Shown: piece after piece, positions 61,776 to 64,000 of the stretch
Position numbering within the stretch: position 1 is the first letter of the stretch
How the letters are laid out: every line of letters starts with the position of its first letter
Assembly: GCF_040719375.1 (NCBI RefSeq)
Contig: NZ_JBFDTP010000002.1
Span: 2,604,001-2,668,000 of the forward strand
Source of the DNA: Clostridium sp. AN503
GTDB lineage: Bacteria > Bacillota > Clostridia > Lachnospirales > Lachnospiraceae
Direction of reading: 5' to 3'
DNA length: 64,000 nt
Notes under the pieces: model-generated
Seen by the model: the letters and a program-made list of their open reading frames with translations, nothing else
The model's database searches: none
Told to the model about the DNA's origin: nothing
Program-made: the position numbers and the translations under genes

Positions 61776-61804
61776 ATTCTACACGAAATTACTCTGTATT
61801 ACAA
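61776..61804 (-). promoter_or_regulatory. Aminotransferase gene promoter
   Basis: Minus strand: TTGTAA (61799-61804), 17-bp spacer, TAGAAT (61776-61781). Confidence 0.75.
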
Positions 61805-61875
61805 TCAGGTTTTTCAAAATACCTGAAAATAACCTTCTTGTGTCCTGTCCGCCTCTGCCTTCGGGCCTCAGTCCT

Positions 61876-63312
61876 TTACCGGCCCATCAGCTCCCGGACC
61901 AGCGCATTCACCACCGCTGGATCTGCCTTTCCTTTCATGGCGCGCATAGTCTGCCCCACGATAAATCCCATGGCCTTTTCCTTTCCTGCTTTAAAGTCTG
62001 CGGCGGACTGCGGATTCGCCAGCAGAATCTCTTCTATGATCTTTTTTAAGGCGGCCTCGTCGTTGACAACCTTCAGCCCATTCTCTTCCACATAAGCCTC
62101 CGGGTCCACATCCTCCGCAAAAACCGCCTCAAATACGTTCTTTGCCACAGTACGGCTGATGATATTTTTATCTACCAGGGCCACCAGCTTTGCCAGATTC
62201 ACCGGTGAAAAATCCATGTCCTCCACGTCCTTTTCATGCTCCTTTAATAAACGCATCCCATCGGTCATCAGCCAGTTGGAAACCTCTTTAGGTTTTTTGC
62301 ACAGCTCCACCGTCTGCTCGAATATATCTGCCAGATGCCTGGAGGATGTCAGGATATCCGCATCGTACTGGGGCAGGCCGTACTCCTCCTGATACCGTCT
62401 CACCTTCTCTGTCTGGAACTCCGGCTGTGCCGCCCTGATCCGCCCGATCCATTCATCACTGATCCGTATGGGCGTCAAGTCCGGGTCCGGGAAGTAGCGG
62501 TAATCCTGTGCGTCTTCCTTGGAGCGCATGGCATGGGAGGACTCTTTGTTGTCGTCCCACCTTCTGGTCTCCTGGACCACCTTTTTTCCATCCTCCAAAA
62601 GCTCGATCTGGCGGGCGCGCTCCCCCTCGACGGCACGCGCGATCGCCTTAAAGGAGTTTAAGTTCTTCATCTCTGTCCTGGTACCGAAATCCGGCGCTCC
62701 CACTTCTCTCACAGATAAGTTCACATCCGCACGCATGGAGCCTTCCTGGAGCTTGCAGTCGGAAGCCCCCAGGTACTGGATGGTCAGCCTCAGCTTTTCC
62801 AGGTATGCGATCACCTCATCGGCATTTCGCATATCCGGCTCCGACACGATCTCGATCAGAGGCACGCCGCTCCGGTTATAATCCACCAGAGAGCAGTCCT
62901 CCCACTCGTCATGGATCAGTTTCCCCGCATCCTCCTCCATATGGATCTCATGGATTCCGATCTTTTTTCTTCCCGCAGCCGTCTCGATCTCCACCCAGCC
63001 GTCGTGGCAGATGGGCAGATAGAGCTGGGAGATCTGATAGTTCTGCGGATTGTCCGGGTAAAAATAGTTTTTCCGGTCAAATTTGCAGTACTGGTTAACG
63101 CTGCAATTGGTGGCAAGTCCTACCGCCAGGGCATATTCCACTACCTGCCTGTTGAGGACCGGAAGCGCTCCCGGCATACCGGTGCACACCGGGCAGGTGT
63201 GGGTATTTGGCGCTCCTCCGAACTCTGTGGAACACCCGCAGAATATCTTGGTTTTCGTCGCCAGCTCCACATGGACCTCCAGGCCGATGACGGTTTCATA
63301 CTGTCTGTTCAT
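61876..63312 (-). CDS. gatB: Asp-tRNA(Asn)/Glu-tRNA(Gln) amidotransferase subunit B
   Basis: 478 residues. GatB binds the misacylated tRNA and activates its side-chain carboxylate with ATP. Signatures: GLEVHVELATKTKIFCGCSTEFGG, CPVCTGMPGALPVLN, QNYQISQLYLPI and the C-terminal YqeY-like tail domain. Start is the ATG at 63312 within TGATG of the gatA stop, with SD GGAGGT. Glutaminyl-tRNA is therefore probably made by transamidation in this organism. Confidence 0.98.
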   Translation of the reverse strand: MNRQYETVIGLEVHVELATKTKIFCGCSTEFGGAPNTHTCPVCTGMPGALPVLNRQVVEYALAVGLATNCSVNQYCKFDRKNYFYPDNPQNYQISQLYLPICHDGWVEIETAAGRKKIGIHEIHMEEDAGKLIHDEWEDCSLVDYNRSGVPLIEIVSEPDMRNADEVIAYLEKLRLTIQYLGASDCKLQEGSMRADVNLSVREVGAPDFGTRTEMKNLNSFKAIARAVEGERARQIELLEDGKKVVQETRRWDDNKESSHAMRSKEDAQDYRYFPDPDLTPIRISDEWIGRIRAAQPEFQTEKVRRYQEEYGLPQYDADILTSSRHLADIFEQTVELCKKPKEVSNWLMTDGMRLLKEHEKDVEDMDFSPVNLAKLVALVDKNIISRTVAKNVFEAVFAEDVDPEAYVEENGLKVVNDEAALKKIIEEILLANPQSAADFKAGKEKAMGFIVGQTMRAMKGKADPAVVNALVRELMGR

Positions 63313-64000
63313 CACGCATCACCTCCTGCTGCACCAGACGCCAGCTCCGGCATCTCATAGCTGCGGCTGCACTCATAGGCGTATCCGGCGCGGATGATAT
63401 TTTTTTCCTTGAAACAGTCCCCGATCAGCTGCAGCCCGACAGGCAGGCCTTTTGAGTCCATCCCGCAGGGCACAGTCATGGCAGGCAGGCCCGCCAGGTT
63501 TACAGAAACCGTATAGATATCTCCCAAATACATTTTTAAGGGATCGCTCAAAGACTCCCCAAGTCTGGGCGCTGTTGCGGGGGCCGCCGGTCCCAGGATC
63601 ACATCGTAGGTTTCAAAAGCCCGGTCAAATGCATTCTTGATCAGCGCCTTCGTCCGCAGCGCTTTTAAATAGTAGGCATCATAATAGCCGCTGCTGAGAA
63701 CAAAGGAGCCAAGCATGATACGGCGTTTTACCTCCGCCCCAAAACCTTCAGACCGGCTCTTTTTATACATGCTGTGAAGTCCATCGTATTCCTCTGCCCG
63801 GTAACCATACTTTACGCCGTCAAATCTGGACAGGTTAGAGCTGGCTTCCGCAGATGCGATCACATAGTATGCCGGGATCGCGTATTCCACCAGGCTCAAG
63901 TCAAACTCCTCCACCACGGCGCCCTTTCCCTCCAGTACCTTTGCCGCCATAAGGACCGCTTCCTTTACCTCGGGATCCAGCCCATCTCCAAGATAATCCC
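63312..64000 (-). CDS. gatA: Asp-tRNA(Asn)/Glu-tRNA(Gln) amidotransferase subunit A (partial, N-terminus off the window)
   Basis: The last 229 codons of GatA, the amidase that releases ammonia from glutamine. Visible C-terminal amidase-family segments: FDLSLVEYAIPAYYVIASAEASSNLSRFDGVKYGYR, EGFGAEVKRRIMLGSFVLSSGYYDAYY and NLAGLPAMTVPCG (shown in part). The Ser-cisSer-Lys catalytic region is beyond base 64000. Overlaps gatB by one base; gatC is presumably further upstream. Confidence 0.96.
   Translation of the reverse strand, partial: DYLGDGLDPEVKEAVLMAAKVLEGKGAVVEEFDLSLVEYAIPAYYVIASAEASSNLSRFDGVKYGYRAEEYDGLHSMYKKSRSEGFGAEVKRRIMLGSFVLSSGYYDAYYLKALRTKALIKNAFDRAFETYDVILGPAAPATAPRLGESLSDPLKMYLGDIYTVSVNLAGLPAMTVPCGMDSKGLPVGLQLIGDCFKEKNIIRAGYAYECSRSYEMPELASGAAGGDA

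Overview
The window is one continuous stretch of a Clostridia chromosome, most likely Lachnospiraceae-like (inference). The support is a complete rnfCDGEAB cluster, hrcA-grpE-dnaK-dnaJ under a perfect CIRCE element, gatA/gatB, a Bacillus-type LexA box (GAAC-N4-GTTC) at uvrB, YesM/YesN-type signalling, strong SD sequences and sigma-A promoters. Most genes lie on the minus strand. Both ends cut genes: uvrB lacks its C-terminus at base 1, and gatA lacks its N-terminus at base 64000.

Layout: 1-6.3 kb holds uvrB with its SOS control region and a 1450-residue multi-PAS hybrid kinase. 6.4-9.4 kb holds a transglutaminase-like gene, a PAP2 phosphatase and a threonine aldolase. 9.4-16.9 kb holds a DUF2812/PadR pair, a TRAP transporter (dctPQM), an NCS2 purine permease and an EamA exporter behind a probable attenuator leader. 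16.9-23.3 kb is a branched-chain-amino-acid-type ABC operon (livHMGF) with two paralogous binding lipoproteins. 23.3-25.2 kb is an AT-rich accessory islet: hairpin repeats, a frameshifted small membrane-protein gene, a degenerate tRNA-like sequence and a KilA-N gene without a normal 5' end.

25.2-29.3 kb encodes a three-component sensor (AraC-type response regulator, LytS/YesM-type kinase, membrane-anchored sugar-binding-like protein), followed by a DUF1016 nuclease gene. 30.5-35.8 kb is the Rnf complex. 36.4-43.9 kb is a carbohydrate operon: ROK repressor, ribose-type ABC transporter, polyol-type dehydrogenase, VOC protein and PfkB kinase. Near-identical palindromic sites at the ROK and binding-protein promoters point to ROK control. 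44-49 kb is the heat-shock operon.

49-50.7 kb carries two secreted 3D-domain proteins. After these come argH, a YfhO/GtrA pair of envelope glycosylation type, a YtcJ-like amidohydrolase, an orphan PTS EIIA with an HTH_42 protein and a metallophosphoesterase, a small membrane protein, a MocR-like aminotransferase, and gatB/gatA.

No CRISPR array, rRNA, intact tRNA, IS element or prophage was seen. The items most worth a second look are the EamA leader, the tRNA-like/KilA-N islet, the ROK operator pair with its carbohydrate operon, and the three-component sensor. No unmistakably new multi-gene system was found.
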